64,000 bases of DNA from contig NZ_JAGQBB010000009.1 in assembly GCF_024345415.1 (NCBI RefSeq), forward strand, positions 1 to 64,000, in the 5' to 3' direction. Below the pieces are notes generated by a model. The model was not told the origin of the DNA. It did not search any database and saw only the letters and a program-made list of their open reading frames with translations. The translations under genes were made by a program, and so were the position numbers. Shown piece by piece: positions 45,611-55,856 of this stretch (position 1 is the stretch's first letter; each line of letters opens with the position of its first letter). The DNA comes from Synechococcus sp. Tobar12-5m-g (GTDB taxonomy: Bacteria > Cyanobacteriota > Cyanobacteriia > PCC-6307 > Cyanobiaceae).

Positions 45611-47614
45611 ATGAGACAACCCATGAGCACAAGCACCAACGGCACCAAGCCCACCCTGCGGGTGATCCCCCTGGGTGGCCTCCATGAGATCGGCAAGAAC
45701 ACCTGCGTGTTCGAGTACGGCGATGATCTGATGCTCGTCGACGCGGGCCTCGCGTTCCCCAGCGATGGCATGCACGGCGTGAATGTGGTCTTGCCAGACA
45801 CCAGCTATTTGCGCGAGAACCAGAAGCGCATCCGGGGCATGATCGTGACCCACGGCCACGAAGATCACATCGGTGGCATTCCCCACCACCTCAAGAATTT
45901 CAGCATTCCGGTGATTTACGGCCCCCGCCTGGCCATGTCGATGCTGCAGGGAAAGATGGAGGAAGCGGCGGTCACCGACCGCACCGTGATCCAGACCGTG
46001 GGCCCCCGCGATGTGGTCAAGGTGGGGCAGCACTTCAAGGTAGAATTCATCCGCAACACCCACTCGATCGCCGACAGCTTCAGCTTGGCGATCACCACCC
46101 CGGTCGGGGTTGTGGTGTTCACCGGTGATTTCAAGTTCGACCACACCCCCGTCGACGGCGAGGTCTTCGACATCCAGCGGATGGCCCACTACGGCGAGCA
46201 AGGGGTGCTCTGCCTGTTCAGTGATTCCACCAATGCCGAGCTTCCCGGGTCCACACCACCAGAGCGGGCGGTGTTCCCCAACCTCGACCGTCACTTCGCC
46301 AGCGCCGAAGGCCGCGTCATCGTCACCACGTTTGCCAGTTCGGTGCATCGGGTCTCGATGATCCTGGAGCTGGCGCTCAAGCACGGCCGCAAGGTGGGTC
46401 TGCTGGGCCGTTCCATGCTCAACGTGATCGCCAAGGCGCGGGAGCTCGGTTACATCCGCTGTCCGGATGACCTGTTCGTGCCGATCAAGCAGATCCGCGA
46501 CCTGCCAGACCGTGAGACCCTGTTGCTGATGACCGGCAGCCAGGGCGAAGAGCTGGCGGCTCTCAGCCGGATTTCCCGCTCCGAGCATCCCCAGGTTCAG
46601 GTGAAATCCAGCGACACGATCATCTTCTCGGCCAGCCCGATTCCGGGCAACACGATCTCCGTGGTCAACACGATTGATCGGTTGATGATGCTCGGGGCCA
46701 AGGTGGTCTACGGCAAGGGGGAAGGGATCCACGTGTCAGGCCACGGCTCCCAGGAAGACCACAAGTTGATGCTGGCCCTGACCCGGCCCAAGTACTTCGT
46801 TCCGGTGCATGGTGAGCACCGCATGTTGGTGGCCCACTCCAAGACAGCCCAGTCGATGGGCGTGCCGGCCGACCACATCCTGATCATTGACAACGGTGAT
46901 GTGGTGGAGCTCACCCCCGATTCGATCCACAAGGGGGATCCGGTCAAGGCTGGCATCGAGCTGCTAGATGCCTCCCGCAACGGCATCGTCGATGCCCGGG
47001 TGCTCAAGGAACGCCAGCAACTGGCCGAAGACGGCGTTATCACCCTGCTGACCGTGATCAGCACCGATGGCGTCATGGGGGCCCCGCCCAGGGTCAACTT
47101 GCGCGGCGTGGTCACCACCGCCGATGCCCGCAAGCTCTCGATCTGGGCTGAGCGTGAAATCGGCTGGGTGCTTGAGAACCGCTGGAGCCAGCTCTGCCGC
47201 AACACCGGTGGCACAGCCCCGGACGTGGACTGGGTGGGGGTCCAGCGCGAAATCGAGGTGGGGCTGCAACGGCGGCTGCGGCGCGAATTGCAGGTCGAGC
47301 CCCTGATCATCTGCCTGGTGCAACCGGCCCCGGCCGGCACGCCGGCCTACAAGGGTCGAGCCGATGCCGAGCCCGACACCCGTCCGGCCGCTCGCGGTGG
47401 CCGTCAGGCTGGCCGGGAAACCAGCCGTGAAGTGATCCGCAATGTTGGACCGCGCCCCGAGGCCGCTCCGGCCACCCAGGCGCCCCAGGGGGCCATGGCC
47501 GTGGCCACGGCGGCGGTGACCGCGCCGGTCGCAGCGGCCGTCGCCGCCGTGCCGGAGGAGCCGGAGATGCCGGCCAACCGGGTGCGCCGTCGCCGCTCCA
47601 CGGCCGCTGGCTGA
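45611..47614 (+). CDS. rnj: Ribonuclease J
   Basis: RNase J is a metallo-beta-lactamase-fold endo- and 5'-exonuclease for RNA processing. It has 'VIPLGGLHEIGKNTCVFEYG', the metal motif 'VTHGHEDHIGGIPHHL' (HxHxDH), 'FTGDFKFDHTPVDG' and the beta-CASP region 'GRVIVTTFASSVHRVSMILE'. 'HVSGHGSQEDHKLMLAL' is also typical. After about residue 570 the chain is a low-complexity Ala/Arg tail, usual in cyanobacterial copies. The start is the ATG at 45611 or 45623. It follows asd-dapA. Confidence 0.93.
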   Translation: MRQPMSTSTNGTKPTLRVIPLGGLHEIGKNTCVFEYGDDLMLVDAGLAFPSDGMHGVNVVLPDTSYLRENQKRIRGMIVTHGHEDHIGGIPHHLKNFSIPVIYGPRLAMSMLQGKMEEAAVTDRTVIQTVGPRDVVKVGQHFKVEFIRNTHSIADSFSLAITTPVGVVVFTGDFKFDHTPVDGEVFDIQRMAHYGEQGVLCLFSDSTNAELPGSTPPERAVFPNLDRHFASAEGRVIVTTFASSVHRVSMILELALKHGRKVGLLGRSMLNVIAKARELGYIRCPDDLFVPIKQIRDLPDRETLLLMTGSQGEELAALSRISRSEHPQVQVKSSDTIIFSASPIPGNTISVVNTIDRLMMLGAKVVYGKGEGIHVSGHGSQEDHKLMLALTRPKYFVPVHGEHRMLVAHSKTAQSMGVPADHILIIDNGDVVELTPDSIHKGDPVKAGIELLDASRNGIVDARVLKERQQLAEDGVITLLTVISTDGVMGAPPRVNLRGVVTTADARKLSIWAEREIGWVLENRWSQLCRNTGGTAPDVDWVGVQREIEVGLQRRLRRELQVEPLIICLVQPAPAGTPAYKGRADAEPDTRPAARGGRQAGRETSREVIRNVGPRPEAAPATQAPQGAMAVATAAVTAPVAAAVAAVPEEPEMPANRVRRRRSTAAG

Positions 47615-47617
47615 ACC

Positions 47618-48181
47618 TCAGCCCAGCACCACGCGCAACAGCCCCTTGGCCAGTTCAGCCTCCTCGACGGGGCCGACGGTCGAGGGGTTTTTCACGGGCA
47701 TTGGAACGACGGAACCGGCTGGAGTCGCGAACGCCACCAACTCCTCGACCCTGACCGCTTCGATCGAAAGATCCGCAGCCTGCCCAGCGGGACCGGCGAC
47801 CGACTCCAGCAGCCAGGGCATGGCTGGAGCGGCGGCTTGCTCGGCCACGACGGCCCGCTCAGCGGCTGCCTCCTGGGCGAAAGCGTCTTGGCACAGGGCC
47901 AGGCCCTGCTCGGCCAGCTCGATGTAGGTGGCGGTGGTACCGGTGTCGAGAACGTCCTGGTAGAGGGCGACGGCCCGGCCGGGCTGGCCCAGGCCGTGCA
48001 GATGGATGTGGCCAAGGATCAGCTTCAGCCGTTCGGTCCTTGGATCGCCGCCCCCCGGGGCCTGCTGCTCCAGGAGGGCCTCGGCTTCCCGCAGGGCCTC
48101 ATCGAAACGGCCCTCGCTGTAGGAGAGCTCCACAGCCCTGTAGGCCTGGTCAAACGCTTCAGGATCGACGGGCTCAGGCAT
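47618..48181 (-). CDS. TPR-like protein, unknown function
   Basis: A 187-residue acidic protein. The N-terminal half has TPR-like helices ('AYRAVELSYSEGRFDEALRE', 'LKLILGHIHLHGLGQPGRAV', 'YIELAEQGLALCQDAFAQEA'). The C-terminal half is low-complexity. No signal peptide. Its start overlaps the tilS stop by eight bases, so it is probably co-translated with tilS. No specific function recognised. Confidence 0.7.
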   Translation of the reverse strand: MPEPVDPEAFDQAYRAVELSYSEGRFDEALREAEALLEQQAPGGGDPRTERLKLILGHIHLHGLGQPGRAVALYQDVLDTGTTATYIELAEQGLALCQDAFAQEAAAERAVVAEQAAAPAMPWLLESVAGPAGQAADLSIEAVRVEELVAFATPAGSVVPMPVKNPSTVGPVEEAELAKGLLRVVLG

Positions 48182-49181
48182 CGTTGGGATCTCCTCCGTC
48201 AGGTGCTGGGATCAGTGGGCCTGGAGGGAGATGGTCGTCGGGCTCCAGCAGCAGGGCTTGCTTGTCCCAGGTCAACCGCCACCCCCCACCCAGATCGAGG
48301 CTGCCAGGCTGCGGGGAGTCGCGCAAGCGCCGGCTGAGCGCCTCCACCGGCTTTGCGGCCAGCCTCCGGCCCGTTTCCCGCTCCAGCCAATGGCGCACCA
48401 GCAGGGCGTGACAGGCCGCGGAGCAGGTGCCGAGGGCCTCCCGGCTGAGCCGCCTCGGTGCCGCTGGGTCGATCAGCAGGGCCAGGGCGAGACCCAGCAG
48501 CTCTTCGAGGGGATCCTGCTCGAGGCGTTCGGCCAGGGCGCTGATCCGGCGGCTGGCGCCGGGATGGAGCTCCTCCAGCACGGGAACCACCTGGTGGCGG
48601 ATGCGGTTGCGGCCATAACGCAACTGGTCGTTGCTGGAATCCATCCACACCGGCAGGTCCCATTCGGCGCAGAACGCTGCCGTTTCGGCACGGCTCAGGC
48701 CCAGCAGCGGCCTCACCAGCGTGTGGCCTGGGCCGAGGGCGCGGAGGCGGCGCAGGCTGCTCAGCCCCCTCAGATGGGCACCACGGGCGAGGTTCAGCAG
48801 CACCGTTTCGGCCCGATCGCTGGCGGTGTGGCCGGTGACCACGTGGTGGCACCCCAGCTGGCTGGCCCAGTGCTGGAGGCGTGAATAGCGCCAGGTTCGG
48901 CCCGCTGCTTCGCCGCTGGGGGGCGGGTCGGCCCGCTCGACTTGGATCGCGAGGCCCTGCTGTGCGGCCCAGGTGCTCAGGTGCTCGGCCTGGGCGGCGG
49001 CTTCAGGCCGCCAGCCATGGTTGCCGTGCCAGAGCTGTAACTCCCAAATGTGCAGTCGCCGCAGATCGAGCAGCAAACGCGTCAGGGCCATCGAATCCTG
49101 GCCGCCGGAGACGGCCAGCAGCAGCCGCGCGCCCCTTGGCAGCAGGGTGGGCCGCTGCAGCAACTCCTGATGCAGCCTCAT
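48174..49181 (-). CDS. tilS: tRNA(Ile)-lysidine synthase TilS
   Basis: TilS changes C34 to lysidine in tRNA-Ile(CAU) so that it reads AUA. The N-terminal ATP-pyrophosphatase domain has the P-loop 'LLAVSGGQDSMALTRLLLDL', 'WHGNHGWRPEA' and 'VVTGHTASDRAETVLLNLAR'. 'WMDSSNDQLRYGRNRIRHQV' is the family signature. The ATG at 49181 gives 335 residues; the frame runs upstream to 49313 without conserved sequence. It is divergent from the ycf23-like gene. Confidence 0.92.
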   Translation of the reverse strand: MRLHQELLQRPTLLPRGARLLLAVSGGQDSMALTRLLLDLRRLHIWELQLWHGNHGWRPEAAAQAEHLSTWAAQQGLAIQVERADPPPSGEAAGRTWRYSRLQHWASQLGCHHVVTGHTASDRAETVLLNLARGAHLRGLSSLRRLRALGPGHTLVRPLLGLSRAETAAFCAEWDLPVWMDSSNDQLRYGRNRIRHQVVPVLEELHPGASRRISALAERLEQDPLEELLGLALALLIDPAAPRRLSREALGTCSAACHALLVRHWLERETGRRLAAKPVEALSRRLRDSPQPGSLDLGGGWRLTWDKQALLLEPDDHLPPGPLIPAPDGGDPNDA

Positions 49182-49277
49182 GTGCAGCGGCCCCCAGGCT
49201 GGACCCCGGCTGCGGGAAGGGGAGAGCTCCGGGGCACTTCCGGGTGGGAGAATCACGGCCACTTGCCTCCGCTGCCG

Positions 49278-50069
49278 ATGTCGCGTCTTTCCAGCCTGCC
49301 CGCCGACCTTCACGCGGCGCTGGTGTCACGGCGAATGTTGAAGGTGATCGCCGGGCTCACCAACGTTGATCCTGTCGCGGTGGAGCGGATCAGCAGGGCC
49401 GCCGCCGGTGGGGGAGCCGACCTGATCGATGTCGCCTGCGAACCCGAACTGGTGCGCCTGGCGGCCAGGGTCTCAGGCTTGCCGATCTGCGCGTCGGCTG
49501 TGGATCCCGAGCTGTTTCCGGCCGCCGTGGCCGCCGGGGCCACCATCGTGGAGATCGGCAACTTCGATGCCTTTTACCCCCTGGGCCGCCTGTTCGGCGC
49601 CGAGGAGGTGCTCTCCCTGACCCTCCAGACCCGCCAGCTCCTGCCTGAGGTGGTGCTCTCGGTCACCGTGCCCCACATCCTGCCCCTGGATCAGCAGGAG
49701 CACCTGGCCATCGATTTAGTCGCCGCCGGCGCCGACCTGATCCAGACCGAGGGTGGCACCAGTGCCCGTCCGTTCAGCGCCGGTGCCCTGGGGTTGATCG
49801 AGAAAGCCGCCCCCACCCTGGCTGCGGCCCATGCGATCAGCCGGGCCCTCCAGTCCGTCGATGCTCCGCTGCCTGTGCTCTGCGCCTCCGGCCTCTCCAC
49901 AATCACTGTTCCGATGGCGATCGCCGCCGGCGCCAGTGGCGTTGGCGTCGGTTCCGCGGTGAACCGCCTGGACGACGAACTGGCGATGGTGGCCGTGGTG
50001 CGCAGTCTGCGAGAGGCCCTGGTGTCCCCTGTCGCCCATGCTGAGGGCCGATCGGGACGGCGGTCGTAA
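49278..50069 (+). CDS. Ycf23-like protein (DUF561)
   Basis: A 263-residue protein of the Ycf23/DUF561 family, found in cyanobacteria and some plastids. It looks like a TIM-barrel enzyme: 'VIAGLTNVDPVAVERISRAA', 'GADLIDVACEPELVRLAARV', 'DLVAAGADLIQTEGGTSARP' and 'LPVLCASGLSTITVPMAIAA' followed by a glycine-rich phosphate-type loop ('GASGVGVGSAVNRL'). The reaction is unknown. The start is the ATG at 49278, 96 bases from the tilS start. Confidence 0.85.
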   Translation: MSRLSSLPADLHAALVSRRMLKVIAGLTNVDPVAVERISRAAAGGGADLIDVACEPELVRLAARVSGLPICASAVDPELFPAAVAAGATIVEIGNFDAFYPLGRLFGAEEVLSLTLQTRQLLPEVVLSVTVPHILPLDQQEHLAIDLVAAGADLIQTEGGTSARPFSAGALGLIEKAAPTLAAAHAISRALQSVDAPLPVLCASGLSTITVPMAIAAGASGVGVGSAVNRLDDELAMVAVVRSLREALVSPVAHAEGRSGRRS

Positions 50070-50149
50070 CAGTCCGTGGAGGTGTGAAGCGGAGGGTGGC
50101 CGGTTTGGACTTCCCTCCCTACGCTTTCCACGATGACCTTGGCTAACCC

Positions 50150-50575
50150 ATGGGCGCACTTGTCTGGTTGCTGCAGTGGCCGATCCGGGCGGTGGTGCTG
50201 CTCATCGTGGCTGCCCTGCCCCTCGGGGTGGAGATGGCGAACTTCACCACGGCCCTGCTCTCGGCCGTGGTGATCGGTCTGCTGGGCACTCTCCTGGTCT
50301 GGCCCCTGAGGCTGCTGCTGGGGCCGGTCTGGGCCGTCACCTCATTGGGCGGCTTGATCAGCCCGGTGTCGCTGCTGTTCAACTGGCTGATCACCATTAT
50401 TCTCTTTGCCCTGGCGGCCTGGTTGATCCAGGGGTTTCGGCTCAAGAACGGCCTGGTCAGCGCCATCCTCGGTGCCCTGGTGTACAGCGTTCTGAGCGCC
50501 GTGATCCTGCGGTTGCTGGGTCTTGACGTGGGCTTCACCCGGGCGGCGGCCCTGGTGGGCGGCGCCGTGGCCTGA
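50150..50575 (+). CDS. Phage-holin-4-like small membrane protein
   Basis: A 141-residue protein with four membrane helices (for example 'WPIRAVVLLIVAALPLGVEM', 'LLSAVVIGLLGTLLVWPLRL', 'LISPVSLLFNWLITIILFAL'). The pattern fits the mycobacterial-type four-span holin family (Phage_holin_4_2), which is widespread in cyanobacteria and not evidence for a prophage by itself. The conserved 'W-x-V-x-G-F-R-L-K-N-G-L' is partly present ('WLIQGFRLKNGLVSAILGAL'). Function unknown. Confidence 0.75.
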   Translation: MGALVWLLQWPIRAVVLLIVAALPLGVEMANFTTALLSAVVIGLLGTLLVWPLRLLLGPVWAVTSLGGLISPVSLLFNWLITIILFALAAWLIQGFRLKNGLVSAILGALVYSVLSAVILRLLGLDVGFTRAAALVGGAVA

Positions 50576-50632
50576 GCGCTTCTTAGACTTGAAGCTTCCC
50601 CTTCTCCAGGCTCCGCCTGATCCCCCAGGGGC

Positions 50633-52639
50633 ATGGCCCGATTTGAGCTTCAGGCGCCCTATGAGCCCAAGGGTGACCAACCCTCCGCCATCACCGCCCT
50701 TACCCAAGGGGTTGAGGCGGGGGAGCGATTCCAGACCCTGTTGGGGGCCACCGGCACCGGCAAGACCTTCTCGATCGCCAATGTGATCGAGCGCACCGGC
50801 CGCCCCGCCCTGGTGCTGGCCCACAACAAGACCCTGGCGGCCCAGCTCTGCAACGAGCTGCGCGAGTTCTTCCCGAACAACGCCGTCGAATATTTCATCT
50901 CCTATTACGACTACTACCAGCCCGAGGCCTACGTGCCGGTCTCGGATACCTACATCGCCAAGACCGCCTCGATCAACGAAGAGATCGACATGCTCCGGCA
51001 CTCGGCCACCCGCTCCCTGTTTGAGCGCCGGGATGTGATCGTGGTGGCCTCGATCAGCTGCATCTACGGCCTGGGGATCCCTTCCGAGTATCTCAAGGCG
51101 GCCGTCAAGTTCTCGGTGGGGGAAACACTCAACCTGCGCACCTCCCTGCGGGAACTGGTCAACAACCAGTATTCCCGCAATGACATCGAGCCTGGCCGTG
51201 GCCGCTTCCGGGTCAAGGGCGACGTGCTCGAAATCGGCCCGGCCTACGAAGACCGCCTGGTGAGGATCGAACTGTTCGGCGACGAGGTGGAGGCGATCCG
51301 CTATGTGGATCCCACCACCGGCGAGATCCTCCAGAGCCTGGAAACGGTGAACATCTACCCCGCCAAGCACTTCGTCACCCCCAAGGATCGGCTGGAGGTG
51401 GCCATCGCCGCCATCCGGGACGAGCTGCGGCAGCGGCTCGATGAGCTCCACAGCCAGGGCAAGTTGCTGGAGGCCCAGCGGCTGGAGCAGCGCACCGCCT
51501 ACGACCTGGAGATGCTCAAGGAGGTGGGTTACTGCAACGGGGTCGAGAACTACGCCCGCCACCTGGCCGGCCGGCCTGGGGGCACCCCCCCGGAGTGCCT
51601 GATCGACTACTTCCCCGACGACTGGCTGCTGGTGGTGGATGAGAGCCATGTCACCTGCTCCCAGCTGCATGCCATGTACAACGGCGACCGGGCCCGCAAG
51701 CAGGTGCTGATCGACCATGGGTTCCGGCTGCCCAGCGCCGCCGACAACCGGCCGCTCAAGGCCGAGGAGTTCTGGAGCAAGGCCCGCCAGACGATCTTCG
51801 TCTCGGCCACCCCGGGGAGCTGGGAGCTGGAGCAGAGCGGCAGCCAGGTGGCCGAACAGGTGATCCGCCCCACCGGCGTGCTCGATCCGGTGGTGGAGGT
51901 GCGCCCCAGCGAGGGCCAGGTCGACGATCTGCTCGGAGAAATCCGGCTGCGGGCGGACAAGGGGGAGCGCAGTTTGATCACGACCCTCACCAAACGGATG
52001 GCCGAGGATCTCACCGACTACCTGGCCGAGAATGGGCTGCGGGTGCGTTATCTCCATTCGGAGATCCACTCGATCGAGCGGATCGAGATCATCCAGGACC
52101 TGCGCAATGGCGTCTTCGATGCCTTGGTGGGGGTGAACCTCCTGCGGGAAGGGCTTGACCTGCCTGAGGTATCCCTGGTGGCGATTCTCGATGCCGACAA
52201 GGAAGGCTTCCTGCGGGCCGAGCGTTCCTTGATCCAGACGATCGGCCGGGCGGCGCGCCACGTGAGTGGCAGGGCCCTGCTCTACGCTGACAACCTCACC
52301 GATTCGATGGCCCGGGCGATCTCCGAAACGGATCGGCGGCGGGTCATTCAGCACGCTTACAACGAGAAACACGGCATCACCCCCTCCCCGGCCGGCAAGC
52401 GGGCCGGCAATTCGATCCTCTCGGCCCTGGAGTTCACCCGTCGCCTCAACGACGATCCCCTGGAGGTGGTCGATGATCGCGCCTTCCTCCAGGAGGTGTC
52501 GCTCGATGCGCTGCCGGAGCTGATCCTCCAGCTCGAAGACAAGATGAAGGCAGCAGCCCAGAACCTCGAATTCGAGGAGGCAGGCAACCTGCGTGATCGC
52601 ATCAAGAAACTGCGTCAGAAGCTGGTAGGCAACCATTGA
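50633..52639 (+). CDS. uvrB: Excinuclease ABC subunit B
   Basis: UvrB verifies damage in nucleotide excision repair. It has Walker A '[18 protein letters not shown]', the beta-hairpin '[20 protein letters not shown]', the DEAD-type '[10 protein letters not shown]', '[20 protein letters not shown]', motif VI '[20 protein letters not shown]' and the C-terminal UvrC-binding motif '[20 protein letters not shown]'. The 668-residue length is normal. Confidence 0.97.
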   Translation: MARFELQAPYEPKGDQPSAITALTQGVEAGERFQTLLGATGTGKTFSIANVIERTGRPALVLAHNKTLAAQLCNELREFFPNNAVEYFISYYDYYQPEAYVPVSDTYIAKTASINEEIDMLRHSATRSLFERRDVIVVASISCIYGLGIPSEYLKAAVKFSVGETLNLRTSLRELVNNQYSRNDIEPGRGRFRVKGDVLEIGPAYEDRLVRIELFGDEVEAIRYVDPTTGEILQSLETVNIYPAKHFVTPKDRLEVAIAAIRDELRQRLDELHSQGKLLEAQRLEQRTAYDLEMLKEVGYCNGVENYARHLAGRPGGTPPECLIDYFPDDWLLVVDESHVTCSQLHAMYNGDRARKQVLIDHGFRLPSAADNRPLKAEEFWSKARQTIFVSATPGSWELEQSGSQVAEQVIRPTGVLDPVVEVRPSEGQVDDLLGEIRLRADKGERSLITTLTKRMAEDLTDYLAENGLRVRYLHSEIHSIERIEIIQDLRNGVFDALVGVNLLREGLDLPEVSLVAILDADKEGFLRAERSLIQTIGRAARHVSGRALLYADNLTDSMARAISETDRRRVIQHAYNEKHGITPSPAGKRAGNSILSALEFTRRLNDDPLEVVDDRAFLQEVSLDALPELILQLEDKMKAAAQNLEFEEAGNLRDRIKKLRQKLVGNH

Positions 52640-52648
52640 AGCTGGCGC

Positions 52649-53983
52649 TTACCGGCCGGCCGCTTTCAGCACGATCTTGATCGTCTTGAACAGGATCAAC
52701 AGGTCGAGCCAGATGCTGCTGTTGCGCAGGTAAAAGAGGTCGTAGCTGAGCTTGAGTTCGGCATCTTCCACCGTGGAGGTGTAGGGCATGTTCACCTGGG
52801 CCCAGCCGCTCAGACCCGGCATTGCCCAGTGCCGCAACCGGTAGTTGGGGATGCGCCGCACCAGTTCCCCCTCCAGTTCCGGCCTCTCCGGCCGCGGCCC
52901 GATCAGGCTCATTTCGCCGCGCAGCACGTTGATCAGCTGGGGCAGTTCATCAAGGCGGGTTCGCCGCAGCCACCCCCCCATGGCCGTGATCCGCTGATCA
53001 TTGGGCTCCGACCAAACGGCCCGCTCCGGTTCAGCGTCAGCCACCATCGTGCGGAGTTTGATCACATCGAAAGGTTGGCCCAGCCGGCCGGTTCGGCACT
53101 GGCGGTAGAGGATCGGCCCTTGATCGCCGAGCTTGATCAACAGTGCAGCCAGTGCCAGCAGCGGCGCCGTGAGCACCAGCAGCAGCAGACTGATGAGCAC
53201 ATCGGCGTAGCGCTTGAGCTGCTGCTCGAAGCCAAACCGGCTTCCCTCGATCCGGCCCGAGAACAGCATCCACTGGTCTCCGACCCAATGGGGCGGGATG
53301 CGCTGCAGCTCCTGCTCGGCCAGCTGGGCCAGGGTGGTGATCGCCCAACCATTGGCCACGACCGCCTCCACGCCGCCCTGCACGTCCGGTTGTCCCAGCA
53401 CCCCCGGGCTCAGGGCGACACCGCCCGGGGAGTCGCCCTGGCCGATCAGGGCTGCCTCCATCGGTTCTGCGTCCTGCAGGCTCTGGATCGTCGGCGGGGC
53501 GTTCTCACCAAGGCGCCGCCATTCGAGCAGGATCCTGTCCGATTCTTCGGCGTGGGCCAGCACCAGCCATCGCTCGTTGCCGGAGGCCCGCGCCAGCCGC
53601 CGGATCCCCAGCCGGACGGCGACGCTCCAGGTGGCCGCCAAGGCGAACAGGGGGATGAGGCTACCCCGGTGCAACAAGGTGATCTGGGGGCTGGCCCGCA
53701 GCAGCCAGCCCAGCACCGCCCCCGCCACCACCGTGGCCAGGCTGGTCAATCCCACCCGTACCACCAGCTGAACCCAGCGGAGCCGGGCCTGCTTCAGCAG
53801 GGTGTACGAGCCGAACAACCAGCCCAGGCTCCAGTAGATCGCCATGATCAGCACCAGGAGTCCCAGCTGGCGCTCGATCTGGCCGTTGCGCGCCTTGTCT
53901 ATCCAGACGGCCAGCAGACTCACGCCAAGCGCGTCGAGGCCGGCGGCCAGGGCAAGCGAGCGGCGGTGACGCAGCCAGTGCAC
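52649..53983 (-). CDS. Polyprenyl-phosphate sugar-1-phosphate transferase (exopolysaccharide initiation)
   Basis: A 444-residue WbaP/ExoY-type enzyme that would load the first sugar phosphate on a lipid carrier. Four N-terminal helices (about residues 10-130) are followed by a CoA-binding-like middle part. The C-terminal catalytic domain has 'KRYADVLISLLLLVLTAPLL', 'GQPFDVIKLRTMV', 'WLRRTRLDELPQLINVLRGE', 'MSLIGPRPERPE' and 'HWAMPGLSGWAQVN'. The product sugar is unknown. Its stop is 9 bases from the convergent uvrB stop. Confidence 0.88.
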   Translation of the reverse strand: MHWLRHRRSLALAAGLDALGVSLLAVWIDKARNGQIERQLGLLVLIMAIYWSLGWLFGSYTLLKQARLRWVQLVVRVGLTSLATVVAGAVLGWLLRASPQITLLHRGSLIPLFALAATWSVAVRLGIRRLARASGNERWLVLAHAEESDRILLEWRRLGENAPPTIQSLQDAEPMEAALIGQGDSPGGVALSPGVLGQPDVQGGVEAVVANGWAITTLAQLAEQELQRIPPHWVGDQWMLFSGRIEGSRFGFEQQLKRYADVLISLLLLVLTAPLLALAALLIKLGDQGPILYRQCRTGRLGQPFDVIKLRTMVADAEPERAVWSEPNDQRITAMGGWLRRTRLDELPQLINVLRGEMSLIGPRPERPELEGELVRRIPNYRLRHWAMPGLSGWAQVNMPYTSTVEDAELKLSYDLFYLRNSSIWLDLLILFKTIKIVLKAAGR

Positions 53984-55795
53984 CTAGCCGGCGGCCCCGA
54001 CGCAGGCAGCCCCCAGGCCGAAGCAGGCATGCACCGCCTGCAGTGCCCGGACGCCGTCGGCTTCGCCCACCACGCAGCTGGTGCGGATTTCACTGGTGGC
54101 GATCATCTCGATGTTGACCCCGGCCTCGGCCAGGGCGCGGAACATGCGGGCGGCGGTGCCCGGCGTGCAGGGCATGCCGGCCCCCACCGCGCTGACCCGG
54201 GCGATGGCGATCCCCTCCTCGAAGGCGGCCTCGGGCCACTGGATCAGCAGGGGTTGCAGGGCCCGCCGGGCCCGACCGAGGTCGTCGCGGCGCAGGGTGA
54301 AGCTCATGTCGCGGCTCAGGCCGCCTCCGGTTGGTCCGCCGTCGCTGCCGTGGGTTCGCTCCGACTGCACGATCGTGTCGAGACTGATGCCGGCATCGGC
54401 CAGGGCCCGGCAAACCGCGGCGGCGCTGCCGGGCCGATCGGGCACGTGGCGCACGGCCACCTGGGCCTGGTTCTGGTCGAGGGCGACGCCACGGACGGCC
54501 GGATCCCCCCGGTCGCAGGCCACCGGGTTCTGGCGCAGCTGGGGGTCCTGCAGCTCGAACACCTCGGCGGCGGCCCGCAGGGCCCTGGCCCCCTGGCTGC
54601 CCTCCACCACACAGCTCACTTTCACCTCGCTGGTGGCGATCAGGCGCAGGTTGATGCCGTAGCGGGCCAGGGTGTCGAACAGGCGTGCGGCGACGCCGGG
54701 GCGGCCCAGGATTCCAGCCCCGGAGATGCTGAGCTTGGCGAGCCCGCCCTGGCTGGTCAGGGCGGATGGCTCGGCCCCGAGATCGGCCAGCAGCGCCTGG
54801 CACACGGCCGTTGCCGCCTCCCGCTGATCCTCGGCCACGGTGAAGGCGATGTCGTTGGTGGCGCCCCGGTGGGTGGACTGGACGATCAGGTCGACGTTCA
54901 GGCCGGCCTTGGAGAGGGCCTCGAACAGCAGGGCTGCCACGCCGGGGTGATCGGGAACGCGGGTGAGGGCCAGAACGGCCTGGTGATCGTCAAGCTCCGC
55001 ACCGTCCACCGGCTTGCCCAGTTCCAGGCCGCCACTGCCGATCAGGCGCGGGGCGCCGCTGGTCAGTCGGGTGCCGGGGGCCTCGCTCCAGCTGGAGCGC
55101 ACCACCAGGGGCACGCCGTAGTTGCGGGCGATCTCCACCGCCCGCGGGTGCAGCACGGCGGCCCCCAGACTGGCCAGCTCCAGCATTTCGTTGCAGCTCA
55201 CCGACTCCATCAGCTGGGCGTCGCTGACCTTGCGCGGGTCGGTGGTGAGCACCCCGGCCACGTCGGTGTAGATCTCGCAGGCTGCCGCCCCCAGGGCCGC
55301 GGCCAGGGCCACGGCGGAGGTGTCCGAACCGCCCCGCCCCAGGGTGGTGATCTCCGGTGTGCCGGCGCTGCCGCAGCTGGTGCCCTGGAAGCCGGCCACG
55401 ACCACCACCTGTCCATCCTCAAGCAGTTTCTGCAGCCGGTCGGTGCGGACCTCGAGGATGCGGGCCCGGCCATGGGCCGACTCGGTGACGATGCCGACCT
55501 GGGTGCCGGTCATCGACACAGCCGGCACCCCCAGGGCGTTCAGGGCCATCGACAACAGGGCGATCGAGACCTGCTCCCCGGTGGCCAGCAGCATGTCGAG
55601 TTCCCGCTGGGGAGGGTCAGCGCTGATGGCGTGGGCCAGGCCGGTGAGCTCGTCGGTGGTGTGCCCCATGGCCGAGACCACGATCACCAGGTCATGGCCC
55701 TCGTCGCGGCTGGCCTCGATGCGCCGCGCCACCGCCTGGATCCGCTCGACGCTGCCGAGGGAGGTGCCACCGAATTTCTGAACGAGCAGGGCCAT
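53984..55795 (-). CDS. lysC: Aspartate kinase with four ACT repeats
   Basis: Aspartokinase starts lysine, threonine and methionine synthesis. The kinase domain (about residues 1-245) has 'LVQKFGGTSLGSVERIQAVA', 'GFQGTSCGSAGTPEITTLGR' and 'GRGGSDTSAVALAAALGAAA'. Two duplicated ACT pairs follow (from about 270), including 'LTRVPDHPGVAALLFEALSK' and 'VRHVPDRPGSAAAVCRALAD'. The 603-residue, four-ACT form is typical of cyanobacteria and fits feedback control. The start is the ATG at 55795. asd and dapA are 9-11 kb away. Confidence 0.94.
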   Translation of the reverse strand: MALLVQKFGGTSLGSVERIQAVARRIEASRDEGHDLVIVVSAMGHTTDELTGLAHAISADPPQRELDMLLATGEQVSIALLSMALNALGVPAVSMTGTQVGIVTESAHGRARILEVRTDRLQKLLEDGQVVVVAGFQGTSCGSAGTPEITTLGRGGSDTSAVALAAALGAAACEIYTDVAGVLTTDPRKVSDAQLMESVSCNEMLELASLGAAVLHPRAVEIARNYGVPLVVRSSWSEAPGTRLTSGAPRLIGSGGLELGKPVDGAELDDHQAVLALTRVPDHPGVAALLFEALSKAGLNVDLIVQSTHRGATNDIAFTVAEDQREAATAVCQALLADLGAEPSALTSQGGLAKLSISGAGILGRPGVAARLFDTLARYGINLRLIATSEVKVSCVVEGSQGARALRAAAEVFELQDPQLRQNPVACDRGDPAVRGVALDQNQAQVAVRHVPDRPGSAAAVCRALADAGISLDTIVQSERTHGSDGGPTGGGLSRDMSFTLRRDDLGRARRALQPLLIQWPEAAFEEGIAIARVSAVGAGMPCTPGTAARMFRALAEAGVNIEMIATSEIRTSCVVGEADGVRALQAVHACFGLGAACVGAAG

Positions 55796-55856
55796 CCCTT
55801 CCGCGCGCAACGGTGAGCGAATCGGATGATTATCGGGGGCCGCCGCCAGGGGCCCC

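Noticed and set aside
50150-50575. Possible prophage because of the holin-like protein
   Set aside because: The four-span holin family is a common chromosomal gene in cyanobacteria, and no other phage genes are nearby.
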